A stretch of DNA of 16,006 bases from positions 1 through 16,006 of the forward strand of contig JAUVXT010000027.1 in assembly GCA_030603465.1 (NCBI GenBank), read 5' to 3'. Under the pieces are notes generated by a model. That model made no database searches. It saw only the letters and a program-made list of their open reading frames with translations, and was not told the DNA's origin. Below are positions 1 through 6,170 of the stretch, in pieces (positions within the stretch are counted from its first letter, which is position 1; every line of letters starts with the position of its first letter). This DNA comes from Deltaproteobacteria bacterium (GTDB lineage: Bacteria > Desulfobacterota > Syntrophia > Syntrophales > UBA2210). A program made the translations under genes and the position numbers.

Positions 1-387
1 GAAAAAATTGTTTTCCTTTGCCTCCAGATTTGAGGAATCGACCACCAGGCCCGGCGTAACAATACGCACAACTTCTCTCTTTACGATCCCTTTGGCCTCT
101 TTCGGATCTTCCACCTGTTCACAGATGGCAACCTTGAACCCGTTATCTATAAGTTTTGAGATATAGGAAGAGGCCGCATGATAGGGGAAACCGCAGAGGG
201 GAATACTGTCCTCCTTCCCCTTGTTTCTCGATGTCAGGGTAATCTCCAGCACCTTGGAGGCCGTTACCGCATCCTCGAAAAACATCTCGTAAAAGTCACC
301 CATCCTGAAAAAGATGATGCAGTCCTTATGCCGCTCTTTTACATCAAGGTATTGACGCATAGCCGGCGTCAGATTTTTTATTCCCAC
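1..387 (-). CDS. mutS: DNA mismatch repair protein MutS, N-terminal part (runs off the window)
   Basis: The 129 visible codons encode the mismatch-recognition domain (domain I) of MutS, the ATPase clamp that finds mispairs and recruits MutL. The diagnostic string FFRMGDFYEMFFEDA is present; its Phe (after GD) and the Glu two residues later match the mismatch-stacking F-x-E motif. GFPYHA and VAICEQVEDP follow, then the IVTPG strand typical of the family. The start is taken as GTG at 385-387, because GGAAGG lies 7 bases upstream of it. An in-frame ATG at 358-360 is the alternative but would remove the first residues that align to MutS. The start overlaps the last codons and stop of the upstream holin-like gene by 10 bp, which suggests translational coupling. 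The connector, core, clamp and ATPase domains lie outside the window. Confidence 0.95.
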   Translation of the reverse strand, partial: MGIKNLTPAMRQYLDVKERHKDCIIFFRMGDFYEMFFEDAVTASKVLEITLTSRNKGKEDSIPLCGFPYHAASSYISKLIDNGFKVAICEQVEDPKEAKGIVKREVVRIVTPGLVVDSSNLEAKENNFF

Positions 388-806
388 TTATCATCCTTCC
401 TCTTCAAATCGATATAATCCTCACCGGTCTCATCTTCCTCTTTCTCCACGTGCTCACTATATTTCTGCCTTTGCAGAAAAGAGCTGAGAAACCAGTTTGC
501 GGCGCTTATAATGAGTGCGCCGAAGATTGCCGTCCAGAAACCATGGACTTCAAAACCCGCGATGACACCCGAAACCATCTTCAATAAAAGCGCATTTATT
601 ATGAATGTAAATAGTCCTATGCTCAGTATATTTATCGGGAGCGTTATTATGATGAGTATGGGTCGGAAGAAGGCGTTCAACAGGCCCAGAAAGGCCGCGG
701 CAAAAAAGGCCGAAAAGAAACTCGCCACATGTATCCCCTCCAGCACATAAGAGGCAAAAATGATGGCAATGGCAAGTATGAACCATCGAACAACGAAATG
801 TTTCAT
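378..806 (-). CDS. Phage holin family 4-type (YvlD-like) small membrane protein
   Basis: This 142-residue protein is mostly membrane. Four hydrophobic helices are visible at about residues 5-25, 30-55, 57-77 and 87-108, followed by a charged, Glu/Lys/Asp-rich cytoplasmic tail (about 112-142). The pattern N-x-F-x-RPI-x-x-I-x-x-LP-I-x-x-L-x-x-G-L-x-x-x-x-I-N is characteristic of the family often labelled phage holin family 4 or YvlD-like. Members are widespread chromosomal proteins of unknown function, and the phage name does not imply a prophage here. The ATG at 804-806 has a purine-rich AAGGGGGTG ribosome binding site a few bases upstream. Its stop overlaps the mutS start, so the two are probably cotranscribed. 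I see no phage genes nearby. The family assignment is from memory of the motif. Confidence 0.85.
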   Translation of the reverse strand: MKHFVVRWFILAIAIIFASYVLEGIHVASFFSAFFAAAFLGLLNAFFRPILIIITLPINILSIGLFTFIINALLLKMVSGVIAGFEVHGFWTAIFGALIISAANWFLSSFLQRQKYSEHVEKEEDETGEDYIDLKRKDDKWE

Positions 807-1046
807 TGGAACACCCCCTTAATCCTTCCACTTTTTACATGACAAATGGCGCCATCAGGTCATCCATTTATTAAATTTACAGGTTGATACATGTAATAGT
901 GACGCGTATCGTTAATATTTAACACGGCTTTTCAACCACTCTTCTATCCATGCTGTTGATTGTATGATCAGATACCCTAATTAGTACAGTATATTTTTCC
1001 GGTCAAGGAGTATCAAGTTTTTGGACGGCAAAGCAAAACGCTCCAA
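807..1046. other. Intergenic stretch with no recognised gene
   Basis: Nothing convincing is encoded here. The AT-rich part around 870-1000 presumably contains the promoter of the minus-strand holin-mutS pair, but I could not pick out a clear -35/-10 pair. The last 40 or so bases may be the frameshifted upstream part of the kinase-domain remnant that becomes readable at about 1047. Confidence 0.4.
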
Positions 1047-1275
1047 GCAGACTTTTTTATCGTCGAGTGCGTCTGTCCCGAGGATATCGTAAAAGAGAGG
1101 CTGAACGCGAGGGCATGCGATTTAAAGGAGGCCTCGGACGGAAGGTGAAAAATTTTTGAATCACAAAAAGGCGACTTTGAGAAAATAGATAAGTTCCCTG
1201 AAAATTGTCACATCATTGTCGACTCATCTCAAACACCGGAAAGGTGCGCGGAAGATACAATAGATAAGAACAGAC
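1047..1275 (+). pseudogene. Remnant of an AAA-type kinase domain (C-terminal end of an aminoglycoside phosphotransferase/ATP-binding bifunctional-like protein)
   Basis: Reading the plus strand from 1047 gives ADFFIVECVCPEDIVKERL, then an S-D-G-R turn, a stop, K-I-F-E-x-Q, and finally HIIVDSSQTPERCAEDTI. This order (strand ending in EC, P-E-x-x-x-x-E-R-L, S-D-G-R-W-E-I-F-E-x-Q, V-D-T-S) matches the end of the AAA_33-type ATP-binding domain found in bifunctional aminoglycoside phosphotransferase/ATP-binding proteins. The conserved Trp-Glu is replaced by TGA-AAA at 1146-1151. No P-loop, start codon or upstream half is readable, and there is no ribosome binding site. It is therefore a decayed fragment rather than a functional gene. 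The family assignment is from memory and moderately sure. The TGA stands for Trp, so selenocysteine readthrough is not suggested. Confidence 0.6.
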
Positions 1276-1301
1276 CGGGGAGTGTCGTGTCAATCAAGAA
1301 A

Positions 1302-1365
1302 TGTCATTTCGACCGCAGGGAGAAATCTAAGATTTCTCAGTCGTGAAGACTCCTTCGAAATAACA
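1302..1365. repeat. Imperfect-palindrome intergenic repeat (TCATTTCGA type)
   Basis: The outer arms are TGTCATTTCGA (1302-1312) and TCGAAATAACA (1355-1365), complementary except for one position. An inner perfect pair GAGAAATCT (1320-1328) and AGATTTCTC (1330-1338) is separated by one base. This is the layout of the short hairpin repeats scattered between genes in many deltaproteobacterial genomes. It lies downstream of bamD on the minus strand and could help end that transcript, but there is no T-run. Confidence 0.6.
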
Positions 1366-1398
1366 AAGCATCGTTGACATGACAGGAGGGTGGATTAA

Positions 1399-2079
1399 CT
1401 ACTTTTTGTTTTTCTCTTTCTCCTGCTCGGCAAGACGTTTTTTTGTTTCATGGAGGAAGTAGCTGGCTTTATAGTCCAGGCCCAGGCCTGCATACTCACT
1501 CTCCACTATCTGGAATCTCAGCAAGGCAGCTTTGTACTCCCCCTGGCCAAAGTAAAACTTACCCACATAAAACTCATGTTCGCCCAGCCTTTTTCTGCAT
1601 TCCCTTAACCTCTTTTCCGCTATGAAGGCAAATTTAGAGCTGGGGAATCGGGCAATAAGTCTTTCGAATGACTCTCTGGCCTTACGCACCTCTGTCTGAT
1701 CCCTGTCCATAACAAGCATCTGTTTGTAGTTAGACATTCCAAGTTGATACATCACATAGGGAAGGTTTTCATTGGTGGGATGGAAGTCCATGAAGTCGCT
1801 ATAGGCAATCTCCGCTTCCATATATTCGCCTTTACTGAAATAGGAATCGGCAATACCCAGCTCGGCCAGAATGGCAAACTTACTCAGGGGATACTCTTCT
1901 TTTAACCGCTGAAAAGATTCGACAGCCTTTTCATATCTGCCGTCCTGGTAGTCCTCATAACCCTGCTGAAAGAGACCGCCCGGGGTAGCCCTCTGGAGAG
2001 AATCACCTCTACCAAAAAGACCGCAACCTGTCACTGTCAACAAAAGAATTGTACCGAGAAGAATCTTGGCAAAACGCAT
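1399..2079 (-). CDS. bamD: Outer membrane protein assembly factor BamD (ComL-type TPR lipoprotein)
   Basis: This is a 226-residue lipoprotein. It has a basic N-terminus, a hydrophobic stretch, and a lipobox ending V16-T17-G18-C19, so Cys19 would be lipidated. The rest is a chain of tetratricopeptide-like helix pairs beginning at about residue 35 with QGYEDYQDGRYEKAVESFQ, then YPLSKFAILAELGIADSYF, and the YQLGMSNYKQM / RFPSSKFAFIAEKRL repeats near 110-160. This is the BamD fold that docks on BamA and helps insert beta-barrel proteins. Length and motif order match the family (about 230-250 residues). It starts 2 bases after the thioredoxin stop, with AAAGAAAG inside the thioredoxin end as the likely ribosome binding site. 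The two genes therefore form an operon. The C-terminal tail is Lys/Glu-rich. Confidence 0.93.
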   Translation of the reverse strand: MRFAKILLGTILLLTVTGCGLFGRGDSLQRATPGGLFQQGYEDYQDGRYEKAVESFQRLKEEYPLSKFAILAELGIADSYFSKGEYMEAEIAYSDFMDFHPTNENLPYVMYQLGMSNYKQMLVMDRDQTEVRKARESFERLIARFPSSKFAFIAEKRLRECRKRLGEHEFYVGKFYFGQGEYKAALLRFQIVESEYAGLGLDYKASYFLHETKKRLAEQEKEKNKK

Positions 2080-2081
2080 AT

Positions 2082-2414
2082 CTATAGAACTTTCTTTACA
2101 AAGTCTTCCAGGCGATCCTTCGATACGAGGCCCACCATTGTGTCTTCCAGTTTACCAGCCTTAAATAGAAGAAGTGTGGGAATGCCCCTTATACCGTATT
2201 TGGCCGCAGTATCCTGATTTTCATCCACATTCAGTTTCGCAACTTTTACTCTGTCGCCGTACTCTTTTGCCAGTTCCTCAACAATTGGTCCAAGGGTAAC
2301 GCATGGCCCGCACCAGGGCGCCCAACAGTCAACAAGGGCCGGTTTATCACATTTGAGTATTTCATCCTCAAATGTGCCGTCACTTAAATGTAACAATGTT
2401 TCTTCATTTGCCAT
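2082..2414 (-). CDS. trxA: Thioredoxin
   Basis: This 110-residue protein is a single thioredoxin fold. The redox site is W34-C35-G36-P37-C38, and the cis-proline is P79 in GIRGIPT. D29, before the active-site helix, corresponds to the buried acidic residue of classical thioredoxins. It reduces disulfides in cytosolic partners using electrons from thioredoxin reductase, which is not in the window. Two extra cysteines, C22 and C30, are present; C30 replaces the usual Phe in the V-D-F-W strand. The ATG at 2412-2414 has AAGGAG about 8 bases upstream. It is the first gene of a two-gene unit with bamD. There is no signal peptide, so it is cytoplasmic. Confidence 0.96.
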   Translation of the reverse strand: MANEETLLHLSDGTFEDEILKCDKPALVDCWAPWCGPCVTLGPIVEELAKEYGDRVKVAKLNVDENQDTAAKYGIRGIPTLLLFKAGKLEDTMVGLVSKDRLEDFVKKVL

Positions 2415-2452
2415 TTTTTACACTCCTTGCCAGCGATCTTTGCCTGGTAGAC

Positions 2453-2508
2453 TAGTAATTATTTACTATTATGTCAATCACTATTTCATTTTATCAACTA
2501 TTTTGATA
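2453..2508. promoter_or_regulatory. AT-rich divergent control region with two perfect palindromes
   Basis: Upstream of trxA on the minus strand, a perfect -35 hexamer TTGACA lies at 2472-2477 (TGTCAA on plus). No equally good -10 is seen 17 bases on; TAGTCT is the best match. The region contains TAGTAA-TTAT-TTACTA (2453-2468), just downstream of that -35, and TATCAA-CTATT-TTGATA (2492-2508) upstream of it. Perfect short palindromes flanking a promoter are typical of repressor or activator sites, but simple AT richness could also produce them. Confidence 0.35.
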
Positions 2509-2586
2509 TCATCAATAATGTGTTCGTAAAAAGGCTGCTTAACTTGACATTTCGAGTGAAACGACGTGTATCTGCAGTCGACCTGT

Positions 2587-2613
2587 CTGCCGTGCCGGCG
2601 CCGGTACGGGCAG
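2587..2613 (+). repeat. GC-rich hairpin upstream of the nucleoside phosphorylase
   Basis: CTGCCGTGCCGG and CCGGTACGGGCAG can pair with a single bulged base, centred on the perfect palindrome CCGGCGCCGG. It ends 21 bases before the GGAGG of the next gene. It could be a leader hairpin or part of a dispersed repeat. No riboswitch family is recognised. Confidence 0.4.
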
Positions 2614-2648
2614 GAATGAAAATACCGAGTTCATGGAGGATAGACAAT

Positions 2649-3359
2649 ATGCAATCTCTGGGAATTATCTCCGGTACGATATTTCTGGATGAAAAAAAAT
2701 TCAAAATCGGGGAAGAAAAGGTAGTGGAAACGGAATTCGGGAAGGCGCTGGTTCTTATTTCCGATAACTTCATATATATACCGAGACACGGCAATTCCCG
2801 CGATACCCATATACTTCCTCACATGATCAATAATCAGGCAAATCTAAAGGCGTTAAAAGACCTTGGTGTGAAAGAAGTGATAGGGATAAACTCCACAGGA
2901 TCGCTAAAAAGAACCTTGAAACCGGGAATGCTCGCCATACCGGACGATTTTATCGCCGTTTCGGGAACACCGACAACAGTTACAAGTAAGGCCCTTCACA
3001 TTACACCCGCACTCGATGAAGAGGTTCGCAGAAAAATAATCGACTCGGCGGATGACTGCAAAATTGATGTCCTAAAGGAAGGAGTGTACTGGCAGACCAC
3101 GGGACCAAGATTCGAAACAAAGGCAGAGATAAGAATGATGGCCGATTACGCCGACATAGTCGGAATGACGATGGCAAGCGAAGCGGTAGTCGCCTGCGAA
3201 CTCGATCTTCCCTATGCGACAATCTGCTCCATAGACAATTACTGCCACGGCATTGTCGACAAACCACTCACCATGCAGGAAATAACTGAAGGCGCAAAAA
3301 GAAATACCGGTACCATTCTCAAGATCATCAAAAGGTATATGGAAGGGATAAAATCATAA
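2649..3359 (+). CDS. MTAP/PNP-family nucleoside phosphorylase
   Basis: This is a 236-residue enzyme of the trimeric phosphorylase superfamily, which splits a purine nucleoside with phosphate into base plus (methylthio)ribose-1-phosphate. The hallmarks are an N-terminal GIISGT phosphate-loop strand (5-10), R46-H47-G48 in IPRHG, the NSTGSL loop (81-86), TGPRFET (151-157), VGMTMASE (171-178) and a C-terminal S-I-D-N segment (194-197). D196 sits where 6-aminopurine-specific enzymes have Asp, which favours methylthioadenosine or adenosine over guanosine; this is inference. The start chosen is ATG at 2649-2651, because GGAGG at 2635-2639 is ideally placed and homology begins there. A TTG 129 bases upstream opens the same frame but reads through repeat-like sequence. 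Methylthioadenosine phosphorylase and a general purine nucleoside phosphorylase are both possible. Confidence 0.86.
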   Translation: MQSLGIISGTIFLDEKKFKIGEEKVVETEFGKALVLISDNFIYIPRHGNSRDTHILPHMINNQANLKALKDLGVKEVIGINSTGSLKRTLKPGMLAIPDDFIAVSGTPTTVTSKALHITPALDEEVRRKIIDSADDCKIDVLKEGVYWQTTGPRFETKAEIRMMADYADIVGMTMASEAVVACELDLPYATICSIDNYCHGIVDKPLTMQEITEGAKRNTGTILKIIKRYMEGIKS

Positions 3360-3387
3360 AGTTTATAAAACAATCATCACCCCAAAG

Positions 3388-3436
3388 CTTGATAGTTTCG
3401 TAAAAAGTCTTCTTAACTTTTTGAGAAACTATCAAG
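3388..3436. repeat. Long hairpin, 12-bp perfect outer stem
   Basis: CTTGATAGTTTC (3388-3399) pairs perfectly with GAAACTATCAAG (3425-3436). After a two-base G·U and G·A interruption, AAAAAGT (3402-3408) pairs with ACTTTTT (3416-3422) around a 7-base loop. It lies just after the phosphorylase stop, between convergent genes. There is no T-run, so terminator activity is uncertain. Confidence 0.7.
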
Positions 3437-3437
3437 A

Positions 3438-3574
3438 TTGACGGACTGGTAAAAAGTCCCAAAAACGTCATGCCGGACTTGATACGGCATCCAAAACATA
3501 TTGAAATTACTGGATTCCAGTTTTCTCTGGAATGACAAAAAACGGCATTTTTTGACTTTTTACCGGAGCATCAA
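3438..3574. repeat. Inverted-repeat element (MITE/REP-like) with GTAAAAAGTC ends
   Basis: The terminal arms GGTAAAAAGTC (3448-3458) and GACTTTTTACC (3554-3564) are exact complements. They are embedded in imperfect 21-bp ends that begin TTGA (3438) and end TCAA (3574). Inside are GTCATGCC near 3467 and GGAATGAC near 3529, a second nested near-complementary pair. No coding frame is present. The layout (about 137 bp, terminal inverted repeats, no gene) resembles a non-autonomous miniature element. The same GTAAAAAGTC core appears in the hairpin just upstream and, degraded, near 2522-2543. Confidence 0.6.
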
Positions 3575-3591
3575 GATTACCCCATCAACAA

Positions 3592-5700
3592 TCAAAAATT
3601 GAACAGCTTCTCGATCAATTGGGATTTCATAACATCCCCTTCTATCTTAAGCTTGCCCGATGTATAGGCCTTCATCGCGTTCAGCTCGCCATTTATCATG
3701 GAAAGAAAGTCCTCCCCGTCCATCTTTATGGTACAGACAGGTTTCTCGTTCACACCTTCACTTACCTTGCAGGCTCCTCCCTTTATCTCCGAATACCAGT
3801 CTCCTCCCTTTTCTCCGGATATTGAAAACTGGAATATAATTTCCACGCCGGCCGCGGCCGCGGCATTGAGGGCGGAGGGCATTTTTTCAAAGACACCCTT
3901 CACGCTTTTTATCTCTCCGCCACCGGTGTTCTTCTTTTTCTCTCCCTTTGGTTCAAAGGCCTGCAGAAAACTACCGATGACTTCGTTGAGATTTTCATAC
4001 TCTTTTGCGCCCTCTAATGTTGATATCGCTTCCCAGTTTTTGGCCACATCCTCAACAGCGACAGCCGCCTTTCCATCGCCCAGGATGGTACCGGGAGCGG
4101 TCATGATCGCGACCCTGTTGTACGCACCCATCCCCGCATTATATATATTTCCGGTGATGGAGCATTCCTCCGAACAGAGATAGAGGACGATGGGTGCCAC
4201 GTATTCGGGTTTCATCTTTTCCATCAGGTCGGGTGGCAGTATGTCGGCCGTCAATCTCGATGCCGCCACGGGCGCCACCGTATTTACTTTGATATTGTAT
4301 TTGTTCCCCTCAAGCTTCAGTGTATTCATAAATCCCACAAGACCCATCTTTGCAGAGCTGTAATTGGTCTGACCAAAATTGCCGTAGAGTCCCGCAGCCG
4401 ATGTCGTCATGATGATTCGACCATAACCCTTCTCTCTCATTGCCTGAAAGGCGGGTCTCGTCACATTGTAGGCCCCGTTGAGATGAACATCTAAAACGGC
4501 ATGCCAGTTCTCAGGCTCCATCTTCATGAAACTCTTGTCGCGCAATATGCCGGCATTGTTTATCAGAATATCCACCCTGCCGAAGGCGTCAATCGCTGTC
4601 TTTACAATGTTTTCGCCTCCCTCTACGGTGGTGACCGTGTCATAATTGACTACCGCCTCGCCTCCCAGTTCCTCTATCTCTTTCGCGACTTTGTCCGCGG
4701 GGCCCCCGGAACCATCGCCGGTACCGTCGCGGGCGCCTCCAACATCGTTGATAACTATCTTCGCACCCCGTTTCGCAAGTTCCAGGGCATAAACCCTGCC
4801 AAGACCGCCGCCCGCGCCCGTTATTATCGCTACGCGGTCGTCAAAGCGGATCTTGTCTTCAGGAATGTCACCATATTCAAAAACACCCTTATCTATAACC
4901 ACATCCCCGGTTTTCGCATTAATCGTCTGCCAGAGAGCCCTGCCCCCTTCCGTTTTCCATATTGCAGTCCTGATCGGCTCACCCGGATATAGCGTCTTCG
5001 TAAAGCGGCAGGTCAGCCTCCTTACCTTTTCAGGTTCACCGGGAACCAGGCTTTTCATCAAGGCGCGGCAGGCGTACCCGTGCGTGCACAGGCCGTGCAT
5101 TATCGGTTTTTCGAAACCGACCATCCTGGCAAATTCAGGATCTACATGAAGTTGGAATATGTCCCCGGAAAGCCTGTATATGAGAGGCTGGTCGGGTGAT
5201 GGGTTGTCTTCTATGACAAAGTCGGGGTCACGATCCGGTATGGAAACGGTATTCTTGGGCGCCTCTTCCCCGCCGAATCCGCCGTCGAGACGTCCAAAGA
5301 AAGTAATGGTGTTGGTAAAAAGCTTTTTACCATTGGAATGCCGGGTATCACTTTCGGCAACAACGAGGGCGCCCTTCTCTCCCTTGTCATAATAATGGGT
5401 AATCCTGCCTTCCGTTTTGAGGGTGCCCGATGAAGGGATAGGATTATGAAAAATAAGATCCTGCTCCCCGTGAAGGATACCCGCGAGATTAACATTAGAG
5501 GCAGCAGCCGTTTCGCCAAGAAAATCGAATATCGCCGCTATTGAAAAACTTGGAATGACCTTGAGATCTTTTTCATAGGTGTAATTAAGATCATCGAATC
5601 CGGCCCCCACCCCCAGAGCGTAAAGGACTACATCCTTCCAGTCATAGTCCTTCGTGAGGGGACCAATCCCTTTTCCGATTGCGTCCATGTTGAGCGCCAT
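3592..5700 (-). CDS. Multifunctional beta-oxidation-type enzyme: MaoC-like hydratase + SDR dehydrogenase + SCP2
   Basis: This 702-residue fusion has three modules. Residues ~15-285 form a double hot-dog hydratase-2 (MaoC) unit. Its motif YRLSGD...LHVDPEFA carries D180 and H185 at the catalytic positions, followed by KPIMHGLCTHG. Residues ~287-535 form a short-chain dehydrogenase with the nucleotide-binding TGAGGGLG (294-301), NNAG (381-384), S434 and Y447-x-x-x-K451. After a Lys/Gly-rich linker (~586-597), residues ~598-702 form an SCP2 lipid-binding domain. Together these would hydrate an enoyl-CoA to (R)-3-hydroxyacyl-CoA, oxidise it to 3-ketoacyl-CoA and hold lipid substrate, as in peroxisomal MFE-2. 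The order differs from animal MFE-2 (SDR-hydratase-SCP2). The Asn expected two residues after D180 is F182. There is a good AAGGAGG before ATG 5698-5700. The true substrate is unknown; no adjacent CoA ligase or thiolase is present. Confidence 0.92.
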   Translation of the reverse strand: MALNMDAIGKGIGPLTKDYDWKDVVLYALGVGAGFDDLNYTYEKDLKVIPSFSIAAIFDFLGETAAASNVNLAGILHGEQDLIFHNPIPSSGTLKTEGRITHYYDKGEKGALVVAESDTRHSNGKKLFTNTITFFGRLDGGFGGEEAPKNTVSIPDRDPDFVIEDNPSPDQPLIYRLSGDIFQLHVDPEFARMVGFEKPIMHGLCTHGYACRALMKSLVPGEPEKVRRLTCRFTKTLYPGEPIRTAIWKTEGGRALWQTINAKTGDVVIDKGVFEYGDIPEDKIRFDDRVAIITGAGGGLGRVYALELAKRGAKIVINDVGGARDGTGDGSGGPADKVAKEIEELGGEAVVNYDTVTTVEGGENIVKTAIDAFGRVDILINNAGILRDKSFMKMEPENWHAVLDVHLNGAYNVTRPAFQAMREKGYGRIIMTTSAAGLYGNFGQTNYSSAKMGLVGFMNTLKLEGNKYNIKVNTVAPVAASRLTADILPPDLMEKMKPEYVAPIVLYLCSEECSITGNIYNAGMGAYNRVAIMTAPGTILGDGKAAVAVEDVAKNWEAISTLEGAKEYENLNEVIGSFLQAFEPKGEKKKNTGGGEIKSVKGVFEKMPSALNAAAAAGVEIIFQFSISGEKGGDWYSEIKGGACKVSEGVNEKPVCTIKMDGEDFLSMINGELNAMKAYTSGKLKIEGDVMKSQLIEKLFNF

Positions 5701-5801
5701 TTTTCCCTCCTTTATTTAAGGTGTCAAAGTGCTGCCGTACCGTTATAATTTTCCTCTTATTTCTTAACATTCATGATAGCCTTCCGGCAATAGTTTCTTT
5801 C

Positions 5802-5829
5802 TTGACTTTTTATCTAATTAGCGTATTAT
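5802..5829 (+). promoter_or_regulatory. Sigma70-type promoter
   Basis: TTGACT (5802-5807) and TATTAT (5824-5829) are separated by 16 bases, each one mismatch from consensus. Transcription would start near 5836 and run toward the terminator at 5936-5970. Confidence 0.55.
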
Positions 5830-5835
5830 CGGGGT

Positions 5836-5970
5836 GAAGATCAGCTTGTTATGTAAATCATAACATGAATCAAATTCGGAGTCTTAATTCTTTAACGTTA
5901 AAAAAGAGGGAATTATGATCTGACCAAAAAACATACCCCGTTTCACTCACATAGTGTGGCGGGGTTTTTT
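5836..5970 (+). ncRNA. Possible small RNA or leader transcript (about 135 nt) with a 17-codon ORF
   Basis: This is a promoter-to-terminator unit with no full gene. It contains GTTATG-TAAAT-CATAAC (5849-5865 area) and the palindrome TTTAACGTTAAA. A short frame of 17 codons starts at the ATG near 5864, and its TGA overlaps a second ATG (ATG ATC TGA) preceded by GAGGG. It could be a small RNA, a leader peptide left over from an attenuator, or the start of a lost gene. There is no family match that I recognise. Confidence 0.35.
5936..5970 (+). terminator. Rho-independent terminator
   Basis: CCCCGTTTCACT pairs with AGTGTGGCGGGG across a 5-base loop (the G-C base plus CACT/AGTG are paired, with wobbles between), followed directly by TTTTTT at 5965-5970. 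This is the strongest intrinsic terminator in the window. It insulates the downstream cassette region from the promoter at 5802. Confidence 0.8.
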
Positions 5971-5992
5971 GTGCGTGTCAGACGGTATTCCA

Positions 5993-6022
5993 GGGGTTTT
6001 ATACAGATCTGCATAAAACCCC
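5993..6022. repeat. 30-bp near-perfect palindrome
   Basis: GGGGTTTTAT (5993-6002) and ATAAAACCCC (6013-6022) are exact complements, and the centre contains the palindrome CAGATCTG. Only one pair in the whole 30 bp is mismatched. No T-run follows on either strand, so it is not a standard terminator. It could be a dimer-protein operator or a recombination-associated site at the edge of the cassette region. Confidence 0.7.
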
Positions 6023-6170
6023 ATGACAAGTAAAGACAGCTCTTACAAATACAACTATTACAGTTATTTAGCATTGCACACTTAAAATTGTTTCGAGGTG
6101 TCTTGTACAGCTCTAATAACTGTGTTTGGTTTTTATACAGAAAACTGTCTATTTAATGTGGTATAAAAAA

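Noticed and set aside
378..806. Prophage suggested by the holin-family label
   Set aside because: No other phage genes are nearby; YvlD-like holin-family proteins are common chromosomal membrane proteins.
1146..1148. In-frame TGA in the kinase remnant as another selenocysteine codon
   Set aside because: Family members have Trp here, not Cys; there is no start or intact upstream half; and no SECIS-like hairpin was seen.
3388..3574. CRISPR array or riboswitch in the repeat-rich gap
   Set aside because: There are no regularly spaced direct repeats with unique spacers, and the structures are inverted repeats between convergent genes rather than a 5' leader.
4501..4992. Long plus-strand ORF inside the fusion enzyme gene
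   Set aside because: It is the antisense shadow of the well-supported minus-strand SDR domain; it has no motif or ribosome binding site.
6047..6130. A third attC-like site upstream of the first cassette gene (ACAGTTATT 6060-6068 with AATAACTGT 6115-6123)
   Set aside because: The arms pair, but the outer boxes fit RYYYAAC/GTTRRRY poorly, the right spacer is only about 1 base, and the extra C of the other two sites is missing.
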